From: Bacteroidia bacterium
GTDB taxonomy: Bacteria; Bacteroidota; Bacteroidia; CAIKAF01
Assembly (NCBI GenBank): GCA_016742095.1
Contig: JACVCJ010000018.1
Span: 1 to 64,000 of the forward strand
Length of the DNA: 64,000 bases
Reading direction: 5' to 3'
Part shown: piece by piece, positions 16,495-26,218 of the stretch
Numbering within the stretch: the first letter of the stretch is position 1
Layout: every line of letters begins with the position of its first letter
Notes under the pieces: model-generated
What the model was told of the DNA's origin: nothing
The model's database searches: none
The model's input: only the letters and a program-made list of their open reading frames with translations
Made by a program: the position numbers and the translations under genes

Positions 16495-17526
16495 TTAACG
16501 TATGTTGCGCTGGTTCAGCGCCCGCTGAAATGCCCTTGCATTGCGGGTATGCTCGGTCAGGGTAGCGGCAAATCTATGCGTACCGTCGAGCGCTTCGGAG
16601 GCGCACATGTACAGGTATTTATTTTCTTCGGCATTCAGCACGGCATCCAGTACACCCGGCTGCACCATGCAGATGGGCCCCGGAGGTAAACCGCTGTTTT
16701 TATAGGTATTGTAGGGCGAATTTACTTCCAGGTCGGCATAATACACCCGGCTGGCCGTAAACTTACGCAGTGCAAAAAGCACGGTAGGGTCCGACTGCAG
16801 CGGCATACCCATGCGCAGGCGGTTCAGGTACAGCCCGGCGATGCGGGGCCATTCCGAAGCGATACGGCTCTGTTCGCTCTGCACAATGGAGCCCAGCACG
16901 GTCACCTGTTCCCTGGTAAGGCCCAGCTTACGGGCTTTTTCCAGGCGTTCGGCATTCCAGAAACGGTCGTATTCCTTTTTCATACGGCGCATAAAACCAT
17001 AGGCATCCGTATTCCAGTACAATTCATAGGTATTGGGAATGAACAGGCCGATCACATTCCCCGTATCGGTACCCAGGGAATCCAGGAAATGCCGGTCGTT
17101 CATGGCTTTCATCAGGGAGGCGGAATCGGCTTCGATCTTGTTGGGTACACGCCCCGCGATCGTCTCGCGCAGGCGGGCATAGGTAAGCACCACTTTCACG
17201 GGTTGCTGGCTGCCGCTTTTCAGCAGGTTGATCACATCCCGGTCCTTCATTCCTTTTTTTACATGGTAACGGCCGGGGCGCCATGCGCTGGTATCGCCCG
17301 AACGGTATACGGAAGCCACAAAAGCATCACGGTTCTTAAACAGCGAATCGGGCATCTGCTCAATGCTGTACGAAAAGGGCTTTGAACTGTATACGTAAAT
17401 ATAGCCGTCCTTTACCACGTTCTTTACAAACCAGGTATGGTAATATCCACAGGAGGATACCAGGAGCACCAGGATGGGCAGCAATATGCCCGCTGTTTTT
17501 TTTTCCGGGAAAAACATAGGCCTCAA
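16495..17526 (-). CDS. mltG: Endolytic murein transglycosylase MltG
   Basis: A 343 aa membrane-anchored lytic transglycosylase of the YceG/MltG family, which cleaves nascent glycan strands and sets their length. A single N-terminal helix (about 12-28) precedes the periplasmic domain. The conserved core TVLGSIVQSEQSRIASEWPRIAGLYLNRLRMGMPLQSDPTV holds the catalytic Glu; the second Glu of the usual ExE motif is present while the first is Gln. The C-terminal NSPYNTYKNSGLPPGPI is also a family hallmark. It is monocistronic and convergent with rpoD. Confidence 0.93.
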   Translation of the reverse strand: MRPMFFPEKKTAGILLPILVLLVSSCGYYHTWFVKNVVKDGYIYVYSSKPFSYSIEQMPDSLFKNRDAFVASVYRSGDTSAWRPGRYHVKKGMKDRDVINLLKSGSQQPVKVVLTYARLRETIAGRVPNKIEADSASLMKAMNDRHFLDSLGTDTGNVIGLFIPNTYELYWNTDAYGFMRRMKKEYDRFWNAERLEKARKLGLTREQVTVLGSIVQSEQSRIASEWPRIAGLYLNRLRMGMPLQSDPTVLFALRKFTASRVYYADLEVNSPYNTYKNSGLPPGPICMVQPGVLDAVLNAEENKYLYMCASEALDGTHRFAATLTEHTRNARAFQRALNQRNIR

Positions 17527-17576
17527 AAATACGCAGTAGCTTTACTCCGCGTTCTATTTTAAGCATTTTATTTTTT

Positions 17577-18545
17577 ATGAAACGTTATTTTCTCCCCTTT
17601 CTGTGTCTTATACCGCTGCTGTATGCAGGCTGTAAAAAAGTTCCCCGGAAGGATTACCGCGGCGAAATGCGGCAGTTCGTAAAAGAAATTGCCACGTATG
17701 CACGCAGCCAAGACCCTGATTTTATCGTGATCCCTCAGAACGGACAGGAACTCATTACGACCGACGGCGCTCCCGGTGGCCCGCTTGCCTCCGAATACGT
17801 GTCGGCCGTGGACGGCTGCGGACGCGAAGACCTGTTTTTCGGCTATACATCCGACAATACCGCCACGCCTTCTGCAGATCATACGTATATGCTGGAGTGG
17901 GTCGCCCGCTGGCGCGATGCCGGAAAGACCGTTATGGTAACGGATTATGTGTCCGATACCCAGAAAATGGAATATTCCTACGAGCAGAATGCCCTGCAGG
18001 GCTTTATTTCCTTTGCGGCCGATGAACGGAACCTCAACGATATTCCCTCCCAGCCGGTACAGCCTTACAACCATCACAACGGCAATGTAAGCCAGCTGAG
18101 CGATGCGCGTAATTTCCTGTACCTCATCAACCCGGAAAAATTCGCCGGCAAAAGCGCTTTTCTGCAGGCCCTGCAACAGACCAATTACGACCTGATCATC
18201 ATGGATGCCTTTTTCAACGATGAAACCTATACCCCGCAGGAGATCGCATCGCTTAAAACCAAAGGGAACGGTGGCAAGCGCCTCGTAATTTCGTATATGA
18301 GTATCGGTGAGGCCGAAGACTATCGTTATTACTGGAAAAGCGCATGGAAAAAGGAACAGCCTTCTTTTATATACCGCAAAAATCCGGACTGGCCCGGTAA
18401 TTACAAAGTATTTTACTGGGAACCCGAATGGAAGGCCATTATCACGGGCAATTCTGCGTCCTACACCCAAAAGATACTGGATGCAGGCTTCGACGGCGTC
18501 TACCTCGATATCATCGATGCCTTCGAATACTACGAAAAAGACTAA
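17577..18545 (+). CDS. GH114-like (TM1410/polygalactosaminidase-type) lipoprotein
   Basis: A 322 aa protein with a lipoprotein signal (MKRYFLPFLCLIPLLYAGC, lipid-modified C19 followed by KK). The TIM-barrel-like core includes NYDLIIMDAFFND, KRLVISYMSIGEAEDYRYYW, and FYWEPEWKAII with GFDGVYLDIIDAFEYY at the end, matching the endo-alpha-1,4-polygalactosaminidase / extracellular TM1410 family. It probably acts on an extracellular glycan. The sequence around residues 95-125 (DHTYMLEWVARWRDAGKTVMVTDY) is also typical. It is divergent from mltG. Confidence 0.85.
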   Translation: MKRYFLPFLCLIPLLYAGCKKVPRKDYRGEMRQFVKEIATYARSQDPDFIVIPQNGQELITTDGAPGGPLASEYVSAVDGCGREDLFFGYTSDNTATPSADHTYMLEWVARWRDAGKTVMVTDYVSDTQKMEYSYEQNALQGFISFAADERNLNDIPSQPVQPYNHHNGNVSQLSDARNFLYLINPEKFAGKSAFLQALQQTNYDLIIMDAFFNDETYTPQEIASLKTKGNGGKRLVISYMSIGEAEDYRYYWKSAWKKEQPSFIYRKNPDWPGNYKVFYWEPEWKAIITGNSASYTQKILDAGFDGVYLDIIDAFEYYEKD

Positions 18546-18574
18546 AAACAAAAAGCCTCGCTTACAGCGAGGCT
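18544..18574 (-). terminator. Terminator of the TonB receptor gene
   Basis: Stem AGCCTCGC (18554-18561) and GCGAGGCT (18567-18574) with a five-base loop. Read on the minus strand it is followed by a T-rich run (plus-strand A residues 18544-18554), so it serves the minus-strand receptor gene and may also serve the convergent gene. Confidence 0.75.
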
Positions 18575-18603
18575 CTTCTGATCATTACGGAAAAGAATAT
18601 TTT

Positions 18604-20919
18604 TTACCAGCCGAACTTAACACCTACGGTAGGCAGTACCGGCAGCTGGTTCACCCGTTCTGAGGTGAGACGGTCGATATAAAATACGTTCTTACGGTTG
18701 TATGCATTGGTCACGGCCAGGTTCACCTCGAAGTTGAGCCTGTCGTTGATCTGGAGCATGTACTTGGCGCTCAGGTCCAGGCGGTGGTACCAGGGCAGAC
18801 GGCCGGCGTTGAGATCGTCGTAAATAGTGCCGATGGTCCCGTTGGCCGTGGTATAATCGGTCTGGATACCGTTCTGGAAATCGAGCAGTTCATACGTACC
18901 GCTGGTCTGTGTAAAGGGGAATCCCGAACCCAGGTTCCAGCGTGCGCCCAGTTCCCAGTTCTTCTTTTTACCCAGGCGGTACGAAGCCACCAGGTTGATG
19001 TTGTGACGGCGGTCGAACACCGGGTAATAGGTATCGATCTCGTCGTAACGGCGGGTATAGGTCAGGGAGTATACTGCCCAGATGTACAGGCGGTCGGTCT
19101 TGTAGTTCAGCAGGAAATCGAGACCGGCCGCATAACCGCGCTCGATGATAAAGTCTTTCTTGAGGCGGTCGGGTTTATCGGCATTGAGGGCGTTATCCTC
19201 GTAAATTTTGTCGCGGTTCAGGTTGGTCAGCTGCTGAAAGTTCTTGTAATAACCTTCCAGGTTCAGGCTCAGGTTGCGGGTAATGTCGTACTCGAAACCG
19301 AGAATGGCATGCTGGGCCTTCTGCAGTTTGGTGCGCACCTGTTTGCCGTCGAAGGTCTTGGGCAGGTTATCCGAGCCGCTCAGGAAACCGTAGAAGAAGT
19401 TCACCACGTCGCGGTCGCTGTTGGCCGCGATCAGGTTCTGGCTGTACATACCGCCGCTGAGTTTGATGCGGAATTTCTCGGACGCGTTGTACTTAACGGC
19501 CAGGCGGGGTTCTGCCGAAATGTTGTTGAGCGAGGCATAGTAATGTAAACGGAAACCCGGATCGAACACCCATTTGCCGCGGTTCATCTTATAACGCATA
19601 AAGGCGGCGAACTCCGTGGTGTTCTCTTCCTGGGAGATGGCGCGGTTGGCCGCATTGTAGAAGCTGAAGTTGGTATTGAAGCCCACTACTTCCAGGCCAT
19701 AGATCAGACGGTCGCGGCGGAAGAAGCTGTTGAAATTGAGGCCGAAGTTAAAACCGTTGATGCTGCTGGAACGGGGCGAGTTATTGCCTTCGAGCAGCTG
19801 TATCTTGTAGCTGGAGTAACCGAAGTTACCATCGATCTTCAGGTTGCTGCTGTTCGGTACCAGGGTAAAGTTCAGTCCGCCGCCGTACTGGTTCCATTTT
19901 ACATCGGAAATGCCCTGGAAATTGGCACGGTCTGTATACGTAAAACCGAACATGCTCACTTTATTTCCTTTACCGGCATTCAGTGATATTTTACCGTAGA
20001 TGTCGCCATAACCGAAAGGCAGACCGTCTTTACCGCGCTCGCTGTACTGGTACAGCAGTTTGGAAGAGTATGGCAGGTACGAATATTTACCGGCGATCAT
20101 GTACGAAGCGCTTACGTTCGACTTTTCGCTGATCTTTTTAAAAGGTCCTTCCAGGATCAGTTTACTGCTGAAGGTATTGGCCGAGATCTGGCCGGAATGT
20201 CTTTTCAGGTTACCGTCCTTGGTGGTAATGTCCATGATGGACGAGATACGTCCGCCGTAGTTGGCGTTATAACCGCCTGTATATACCTCGGCGCTGCGAA
20301 TGGCCTCGGTTTCGAGTACGGAGAACAGACCGATGCTGTGGAAGGGATTGTAGATGATCATACCGTCGAGCAGGAGCTTGTTCTGTACGGGCGTACCCCC
20401 GCGTATGTACAGCTGACCGCCCTGGTCGCCCGTCATATTTACCCCGGGTACTACCTGCAGGAACTGTGCAAAGTCCGGGTCGCCCATGGTGGGCAGACGT
20501 TTTATGTCATCGGGCGTTACATTGATGGTAGACACCCGCGTATCTTCCTTTTTATTTACCGTTTCCCCAACGATGGTGGTACCCGAAAGACCTTTGGCCT
20601 CGGGCTTCATCAGGTAGTTCCGTATCACGGCCTCCCCTTCTTTAACGGTGATCTGTTCGCTGATGGTCTCATAGCCCAGGTAGGTCACCTTAAGCGTATA
20701 GGAACCCGCAGGCAGCTGGTTGAGTGAAAAGAAACCCGACGCATCCGAAGTAATACCGTACTTGGTCCCTTCCAGTTTTACGTTGGCCGAGAAGATGGGT
20801 TCCCCGTTTTTGTCATTCTTAATAAAACCTTTGATGGTGGCCGGTTTCTGGGCAAGAAGCGCCGCCGCCGGCATACATATGAGGGTGATAAGGAATGTAT
20901 ATAACTTTCTCAACAGCAT
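18604..20919 (-). CDS. TonB-dependent outer-membrane receptor with CarboxypepD-regulatory-like domain
   Basis: A 771 aa outer-membrane receptor. After a signal peptide (about 1-23, ending ALLA) there is a carboxypeptidase-regulatory-like beta-sandwich (about 28-110, GFIKNDKNGEPIFSANVKLEG to LGYETISEQI), then a plug domain with PGVNMTGDQGGQLYIRGGTPVQN and a 22-strand-type barrel ending in an aromatic residue (GVKFGW). No SusD partner gene adjoins it, so it is of the solo type, possibly for a siderophore, metal complex or peptide. The last strand and terminal Trp are intact. Confidence 0.9.
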   Translation of the reverse strand: MLLRKLYTFLITLICMPAAALLAQKPATIKGFIKNDKNGEPIFSANVKLEGTKYGITSDASGFFSLNQLPAGSYTLKVTYLGYETISEQITVKEGEAVIRNYLMKPEAKGLSGTTIVGETVNKKEDTRVSTINVTPDDIKRLPTMGDPDFAQFLQVVPGVNMTGDQGGQLYIRGGTPVQNKLLLDGMIIYNPFHSIGLFSVLETEAIRSAEVYTGGYNANYGGRISSIMDITTKDGNLKRHSGQISANTFSSKLILEGPFKKISEKSNVSASYMIAGKYSYLPYSSKLLYQYSERGKDGLPFGYGDIYGKISLNAGKGNKVSMFGFTYTDRANFQGISDVKWNQYGGGLNFTLVPNSSNLKIDGNFGYSSYKIQLLEGNNSPRSSSINGFNFGLNFNSFFRRDRLIYGLEVVGFNTNFSFYNAANRAISQEENTTEFAAFMRYKMNRGKWVFDPGFRLHYYASLNNISAEPRLAVKYNASEKFRIKLSGGMYSQNLIAANSDRDVVNFFYGFLSGSDNLPKTFDGKQVRTKLQKAQHAILGFEYDITRNLSLNLEGYYKNFQQLTNLNRDKIYEDNALNADKPDRLKKDFIIERGYAAGLDFLLNYKTDRLYIWAVYSLTYTRRYDEIDTYYPVFDRRHNINLVASYRLGKKKNWELGARWNLGSGFPFTQTSGTYELLDFQNGIQTDYTTANGTIGTIYDDLNAGRLPWYHRLDLSAKYMLQINDRLNFEVNLAVTNAYNRKNVFYIDRLTSERVNQLPVLPTVGVKFGW

Positions 20920-21025
20920 GGAATTTTTGTAGATTAACCCTGCAAAGTTATTCGTTCAATTGAGAAAAAGAACAGACAAATAATACTGTTTATCGCAGGC
21001 TTTCGTTTTTAAAGCTTTTTATGAA

Positions 21026-23038
21026 CTACAGGGTTTCTTCGGTCATCTCCGGCTCCAGGGCCCGCGCATTCCTGGGCGGACGGATAAAATCGAGCGGTTT
21101 GCTCCGGGCGTGCAGCCAGAGTTCATGCATAAGCGCGCGGGTCTGCCTGAAATCTATGTTGCGCGAGCGGATGGCCACAAACAGTGCCAGGCCGAAGCTT
21201 ACGGCAAAGTTCATGATGCCGATACCGACAATACCGGCTATGGAGATCAGGATCACCTGCCAGCTCAGCTGATGTTCCAGCCCCGCCATGGCCAGGCCGA
21301 AATTACCCGATACAAAGCTGATGTGCCGTATATCCAGCGGCAGGCCGAAAAAGGCACCCAGGGTACCGATACTGCCCAGGAAAATACCCAGGAAAAAATT
21401 CCCCGCCAGGCTGCCCATATTGTGTTCCAGGTAACGGCTCAGCTTGTCGAGGGCCCGGGCCGGCATAATGCGGCGCAGCAGGGGATGTTCCTTTACGCGC
21501 TGCGGTATCTTATTGAATATGACCCCGTTGTCGTAATAACCGGAAATGAGTCCCGACAGGAACAGGCACACCCCGGCAATACCGGCATGGAACAGGGCCA
21601 GGCTCTTCCAGGGATGCAGTTCATCGATCATGTGATGTGCCTTTTCGGGGCCGGCAAGGTGCTCACCGAACACAAAATAGTATATCCATGCCAGTATATA
21701 CGCTATGGGAAATGCAACAAATACGTTACCCACAAAGGCAATAAGCTGACTGCGCGACACCTTCACGATCAGTTCGGACAAACCGGGGATATCGGCCTTA
21801 TCACGCTCCTTGCTGTCGAGCGAGGCGGCAATGTGTGCGGCCGTCATGGCGGGCTGCTTGGTGGCGATGGTACCCCGTATCAGCAGCACGGTGATGAACC
21901 CGAAAGAATAGTTCATACTGTAGAGGAACGCCGTACCGAAAGGCGATAGTTTCAGGTAATAGATCAGGGTTTTGATGGCACTGAGAAAACCCACGATAAA
22001 ACCGCCTTTCATGGCCGAATACAACATGGTAATGTATTCCCGGCGGGAAGACGTGATGTAGTGCTCACCCGTTTTACCGGCATGCTCGGTGATCTGGTAG
22101 GCCAGCATACCCAGGTTCTCGGAAAGGTGTTTACCCAGGTCGTTGCGCAGGTTTTCCTGTCGTACCGTAGCCTTAAAAAAGGAAATGATACGCTGGTTGC
22201 GGCGTTCGCTCTTTTCTTCGGGCAACAGCAGTCCGAAAAGAATTTTAATACGGTCGATGCTCTGGTGCAGACGTATCAGCAGGTAGGTAAGGCTCAGGCT
22301 GGTACCGTTCACGTAGCGCTGTTTGCGCAGGGTATGCAGTACATCCTCGCAGATCATCAGTTCTGCATGGATACGCAGCCAGTCCCGGTTAACGTCTTCG
22401 GCAGCGATGCCCTCTTCACGGACCTTATCGGTAAAGGCCACAATTTTTTTATTCTGGCTGATGAAGGGCGAACTGTTCTGTTCCAGTTCGGGCATCTGGT
22501 TGGTAAGCACGGGTTCTATGCCCATGGCGGCAATGCGGTGCGATACAAACAGCACCGAATCGAGCAGGGAATTCTCTATCTCTTCTTCCTTGCGGTCGGC
22601 CGAAGGGTCTCCGAATTCGATCTCTTCAAAGAGCTCGGCCCAGAGGCTGTCAGGCACGGCGTATACCCATTCATGATCCGATTCACGATGAAAAATGCGG
22701 ATAATGACGTCTTTCAGTTCATGATCGTCGAGAACGGGCGGAAATATCTTATAGGATATTTTGCGGAAAGTTTCGGTAAAAAAACCTTCGTTGGAAAGAA
22801 TGCCCGATTCGGCCAGCAGGTCCATATGGGCACGGGAATTCAACAGGTCCAGTATACAGTTGCGCAGGCCTTCCTTCAGTTCGGGGTAACTCTTAAGCAG
22901 GGCTATGAGATTTTGTACCTGCGAAACGGCAAATGCCTTCTTTTTAAATCTTCCGGGCCGGATATGATCTACCAGGCGGATCATGAGTTCCAGCGAACTT
23001 TCGTCTCCCTTACATGCTTTCTCCAGTATCTCTTTCAT
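21026..23038 (-). CDS. Gcr/SpecificRecomb-family membrane protein (misnamed site-specific recombinase)
   Basis: A 670 aa protein of the family annotated as site-specific recombinase Gcr (PF10136). The N-terminal half is soluble and helical; the C-terminal half has about seven transmembrane helices, beginning near GGFIVGFLSAIKTLIYYLKLSPFGTAFLYSMNYSFGF and including ALFHAGIAGVCLFLSGLISGYYDNG. I see no recombinase catalytic motif, and the membrane topology speaks against DNA recombination, so the family name is probably wrong. Role unknown. Confidence 0.75.
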   Translation of the reverse strand: MKEILEKACKGDESSLELMIRLVDHIRPGRFKKKAFAVSQVQNLIALLKSYPELKEGLRNCILDLLNSRAHMDLLAESGILSNEGFFTETFRKISYKIFPPVLDDHELKDVIIRIFHRESDHEWVYAVPDSLWAELFEEIEFGDPSADRKEEEIENSLLDSVLFVSHRIAAMGIEPVLTNQMPELEQNSSPFISQNKKIVAFTDKVREEGIAAEDVNRDWLRIHAELMICEDVLHTLRKQRYVNGTSLSLTYLLIRLHQSIDRIKILFGLLLPEEKSERRNQRIISFFKATVRQENLRNDLGKHLSENLGMLAYQITEHAGKTGEHYITSSRREYITMLYSAMKGGFIVGFLSAIKTLIYYLKLSPFGTAFLYSMNYSFGFITVLLIRGTIATKQPAMTAAHIAASLDSKERDKADIPGLSELIVKVSRSQLIAFVGNVFVAFPIAYILAWIYYFVFGEHLAGPEKAHHMIDELHPWKSLALFHAGIAGVCLFLSGLISGYYDNGVIFNKIPQRVKEHPLLRRIMPARALDKLSRYLEHNMGSLAGNFFLGIFLGSIGTLGAFFGLPLDIRHISFVSGNFGLAMAGLEHQLSWQVILISIAGIVGIGIMNFAVSFGLALFVAIRSRNIDFRQTRALMHELWLHARSKPLDFIRPPRNARALEPEMTEETL

Positions 23039-23265
23039 AACAAAAAACAGGGGTTTGCGCGTACAAAGTAAAAGAATTCTGTGACAATGGCCCTGCAGAA
23101 GCGAATTTCATAAATTACACTTATCAAAAATTTAAAACCATAAGAAAAATATATCACGAAATAACGCTAACTTATAAAATGTGGCATCATACTTGCATAT
23201 CACCTATCACCAATTGTATTTAACAACAGTCAAATAACACCTCCATCACCTTCCTTTATTAATTT

Positions 23266-24582
23266 ATGAAAAAGATCACTGTATTGTACGGCACAATCGC
23301 TGCTGTGTGTATGTTATTGTCGTGCCCCTCCTTCAGCCAGGCACAATGTTTTTCAGCACCCGTGGCCGGTGTCTGCAGCGGCGGAAACGGCACCCTGGGC
23401 AACAACGCAAATGTGAACGGCGGCCAAACCTATATTTACGGAGGTTCCGGCTCGGTAAGCAATGTAAACCTGAACGGGGGTACCATACGTGTGTGTGGCA
23501 CACTTACCATCTATTCGTTAAACTTCAACAGCGGACGCATCCTTGTGGAAAGCGGCGGCAGCCTTACCCTGATGAACGGGTTCAACATGAACGGTAATTC
23601 GATCATCGTTAACCGTGGACTGCTTGATATCCGCGGAAGTATTACCATGCAGAACAGCAGTAACTATGTGCTGAACCTGGGCGCTTCGGCAGTGCTGCAG
23701 ATGAACAATACCGGTACCCGCCTGGAACTGAACTCTTCCTCCGCCTATTTTTCCAATGAAGGCGTGGCCAATATTTACGAACTGCGTATACAGTCGCAGG
23801 CTGCGGCCGGCAGCGTATGCCTGGGCAAAAGCAGCTGCACACAGACCCAGTACATCAACAACAACCGTGCAGGCGCCGTAACGGCCAACAGCCAGAAAGC
23901 GGCCATCAGCGTGGGACAGAATATTTACCTGAACCAGCCGCTCACCAGCGATACCGCCCTGGTCATCTGTCAGCGCAGCGGGAGCAGCAAAGGCGGTCCG
24001 GCGGCCTACGGTACTCCGAAGATCTATACCGACTGCCCCTCCTGCAGCGTGGCTCTGCCCGTATCACTCACTTCTTTTGAAGCCGGATACCAGGACCGCG
24101 ATGTGGTCCTGACCTGGAGCACGGCCAGCGAAAGCAACAACGCCTACTTTACCATTGAACGCAGCAGCGATAACAGCAACTGGGAAGAGATCGGCACCGT
24201 AAGCGGACAGGGAAATTCCAACGAAGTGGTGGAATACAGCTATACCGATGCCGCTGTACCTGCAGGTACCTGGTACTATCGCCTGCGCCAGACCGACTAC
24301 AACGGGCAGTCCGAGGTTTTTGCCCCCCTCAGCGTACTGGTACAGTCTGCTTCAGACGCGAAGTTCTCGGTATATCCCGTGCCTTTTTCCACGCAGCTTA
24401 CGATACAGTTCAGCGGCGAAGAGGACAGCCACCTGGTGGAAATACTCAACGGCGTGGGCCAGGTGATCAGCAGTACGCGTATAACAGGCAATATGGCCCA
24501 GTTATCTACCGAAAACCTGCAGCCCGGCTTTTACTTTGTACGTTCCGGCGCCGAAACCCTGAAGGTGATCAAAAAGGGATAA
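23266..24582 (+). CDS. T9SS-sorted secreted protein, tandem copy 1
   Basis: A 438 aa protein with a Sec signal peptide (about 1-26, ending SQAQ). The middle is rich in Asn, Gly and Ser with short repeating strands (GGNGTLGNNANVNGGQTYIYGGSGSVSN), suggesting a right-handed beta-helix or similar fold. Then comes a fibronectin-like segment (LTSFEAGYQDRDVVLTWSTASESNN...WYYRLRQTDYNG) and a type A sorting domain (VYPVPFSTQL to FYFVRSGAETLKVIKKG) that directs export by T9SS and surface attachment. It shares high identity, especially in the last 120 residues, with the next gene. Confidence 0.88.
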   Translation: MKKITVLYGTIAAVCMLLSCPSFSQAQCFSAPVAGVCSGGNGTLGNNANVNGGQTYIYGGSGSVSNVNLNGGTIRVCGTLTIYSLNFNSGRILVESGGSLTLMNGFNMNGNSIIVNRGLLDIRGSITMQNSSNYVLNLGASAVLQMNNTGTRLELNSSSAYFSNEGVANIYELRIQSQAAAGSVCLGKSSCTQTQYINNNRAGAVTANSQKAAISVGQNIYLNQPLTSDTALVICQRSGSSKGGPAAYGTPKIYTDCPSCSVALPVSLTSFEAGYQDRDVVLTWSTASESNNAYFTIERSSDNSNWEEIGTVSGQGNSNEVVEYSYTDAAVPAGTWYYRLRQTDYNGQSEVFAPLSVLVQSASDAKFSVYPVPFSTQLTIQFSGEEDSHLVEILNGVGQVISSTRITGNMAQLSTENLQPGFYFVRSGAETLKVIKKG

Positions 24583-24621
24583 GCTTAAGCATTTGTATAT
24601 AAAGGATAAAAGATTCTTTTT
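24255..24621 (+). repeat. Homogenised 3' segment of tandem T9SS genes, copy 1
   Basis: About 367 bp covering the last ~110 codons and 39 bp after the stop are close to 90 percent identical to 25803-26169 by eye, with only one base different in the non-coding tail. The identity continues past the stop codon, which coding constraint alone does not explain. Confidence 0.8.
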
Positions 24622-24810
24622 TTATGTCCTGGCAAGACATTTCGCCTCTGCTTACGGCGCTCAAAATAACCGTATTTTCTGTTAAGTGCTTTTATAATTC
24701 ATAACTATGCCGTATCTTTTCTCAAAAAAACAGGTATGCGGTAAAACTATCGCGCCAGACCTGTTATTATTTGTATGAAGATAGTTTAACCATTTAACCT
24801 TCATATACAT

Positions 24811-26130
24811 ATGAAAAAAACGGCCGTTTCGTATGTTAATGGCCTTTCTGTCACCTTTTATTTTTACCTGCTGCTGTATGGCCTTTCCCATGCACAGTGT
24901 ATGTCCGGTCCGCCACCGGCCCCCTGCAGCGGGGGAAACGGCCCCCTGGTCAGCAATGCCAATGTAAACGGCGGCGAGACCTATTATTACAGTGGTTCCG
25001 GCACGATCAGCAACGTGAATATGAACGGTGGAACGATACAGGTCTGCGGTACACTGACCATCAATTCCTTCAATTTCAACAACGGACAGGTGATCGTGGA
25101 AAGCGGGGGAAGTCTTACCATAACCAATGGCTTCAACATGAACGGCAGTTCCGGTCTTATCAACCGCGGCCTGCTTCATATCACGGGAAACGTGATCATG
25201 CAGAACGGCAACAACTTTATTATGAACCTCGGCAGTTCGGCATTGCTCCAGATCAACAGCGCAGGCACGCACCTGGAACTGGAGGCTGCCACCGACCATT
25301 TTGTCAACGAAGGTACCGCCGATATTTTTGACCTGTACATAGACCAGGTGAGCAGCGGCAACATCTGCCTGGCGCATAACAGCTGCCTGCAGGCCCAGAA
25401 CATTCATAACAATGCCCTCAACCCGGTAACTGCCAGCGGGCAAACGGCTGCGATAAGCGTAGGACAGCAGATATACCTGAACCAGCCCCTGACCAATGAT
25501 ACCGCCTTAGTCGTCTGTATGTACCCCGGCAGCATCAAAGACGGCCCGGCCCCCTACGGTACAGCCCATGTATACAACAATTGCCCCTCCTGCAGCTTTG
25601 CACTTCCGGCCTCGGTCGTCTCGTTCCTGGCATGGGTGAATGGCCGGGATGTGCATATAGAATGGACCACCGCCAGCGAAACCAATAACGCTTATTTTTC
25701 CATAGAGAGAAGCAGCAATAGTACAAACTGGGAAGAGATAAAGACCATAAACGGACTTGGACATTCGAACAAGACCGCTCACTATACATATACCGATGCC
25801 GGCGTACCTGCGGGTACCTGGTACTATCGCCTGCGCCAGACCGACTACAACGGCCAGTTCGAGGTTTTTGCCCCACTGAGCGTACTGGTACAGTCTGCTT
25901 CAGACGCAAAATTCTCGGTATACCCAGTGCCTTTTTCTACCCAGCTCAGCGTACAGTTCAGCGGCGAAGAGGACAGCCACCTGGTAGAGATACTCAACGG
26001 TGTGGGCCAGGTGATCAGCAGTACCCGCGTAAACGGTAACCTGGCCCAGTTATCTACCGAAAACCTGCAACCCGGCTTCTATTTTGTACGTTCCGGCACC
26101 GAAACCCTGAAGGTGATCAAAAAAGGATAA
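24811..26130 (+). CDS. T9SS-sorted secreted protein, tandem copy 2
   Basis: A 439 aa paralogue of the preceding gene with the same order: signal peptide (ending SHAQ), Gly/Asn-rich repeat region (GGNGPLVSNANVNGGETYYYSGSGTISN), FN3-like segment (SVVSFLAWVNGRDVHIEWTTASETNN) and type A sorting domain (VYPVPFSTQL to LKVIKKG). The N-terminal two thirds have diverged moderately, whereas the sorting domain is nearly identical. Probably displayed at the cell surface; substrate or partner unknown. The 228 bp gap before it holds the duplicated 3' flank and an AT-rich presumed promoter. Confidence 0.88.
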   Translation: MKKTAVSYVNGLSVTFYFYLLLYGLSHAQCMSGPPPAPCSGGNGPLVSNANVNGGETYYYSGSGTISNVNMNGGTIQVCGTLTINSFNFNNGQVIVESGGSLTITNGFNMNGSSGLINRGLLHITGNVIMQNGNNFIMNLGSSALLQINSAGTHLELEAATDHFVNEGTADIFDLYIDQVSSGNICLAHNSCLQAQNIHNNALNPVTASGQTAAISVGQQIYLNQPLTNDTALVVCMYPGSIKDGPAPYGTAHVYNNCPSCSFALPASVVSFLAWVNGRDVHIEWTTASETNNAYFSIERSSNSTNWEEIKTINGLGHSNKTAHYTYTDAGVPAGTWYYRLRQTDYNGQFEVFAPLSVLVQSASDAKFSVYPVPFSTQLSVQFSGEEDSHLVEILNGVGQVISSTRVNGNLAQLSTENLQPGFYFVRSGTETLKVIKKG

Positions 26131-26169
26131 GCTTAAGTATTTGTATATAAAGGATAAAAGATTCTTTTT
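25803..26169 (+). repeat. Homogenised 3' segment of tandem T9SS genes, copy 2
   Basis: Partner of 24255-24621 at a constant offset of 1548 bp, including the 39 bp downstream of the stop codon. Confidence 0.8.
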
Positions 26170-26218
26170 ACCTCCGCAGTAAAACATTTATCCCGCACTC
26201 TCCGTATACTCAGGTACT

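Noticed and set aside
21026..23038. Mobile element suggested by the site-specific recombinase family name
   Set aside because: The protein is a multi-pass membrane protein and there are no flanking repeats or integration signs.
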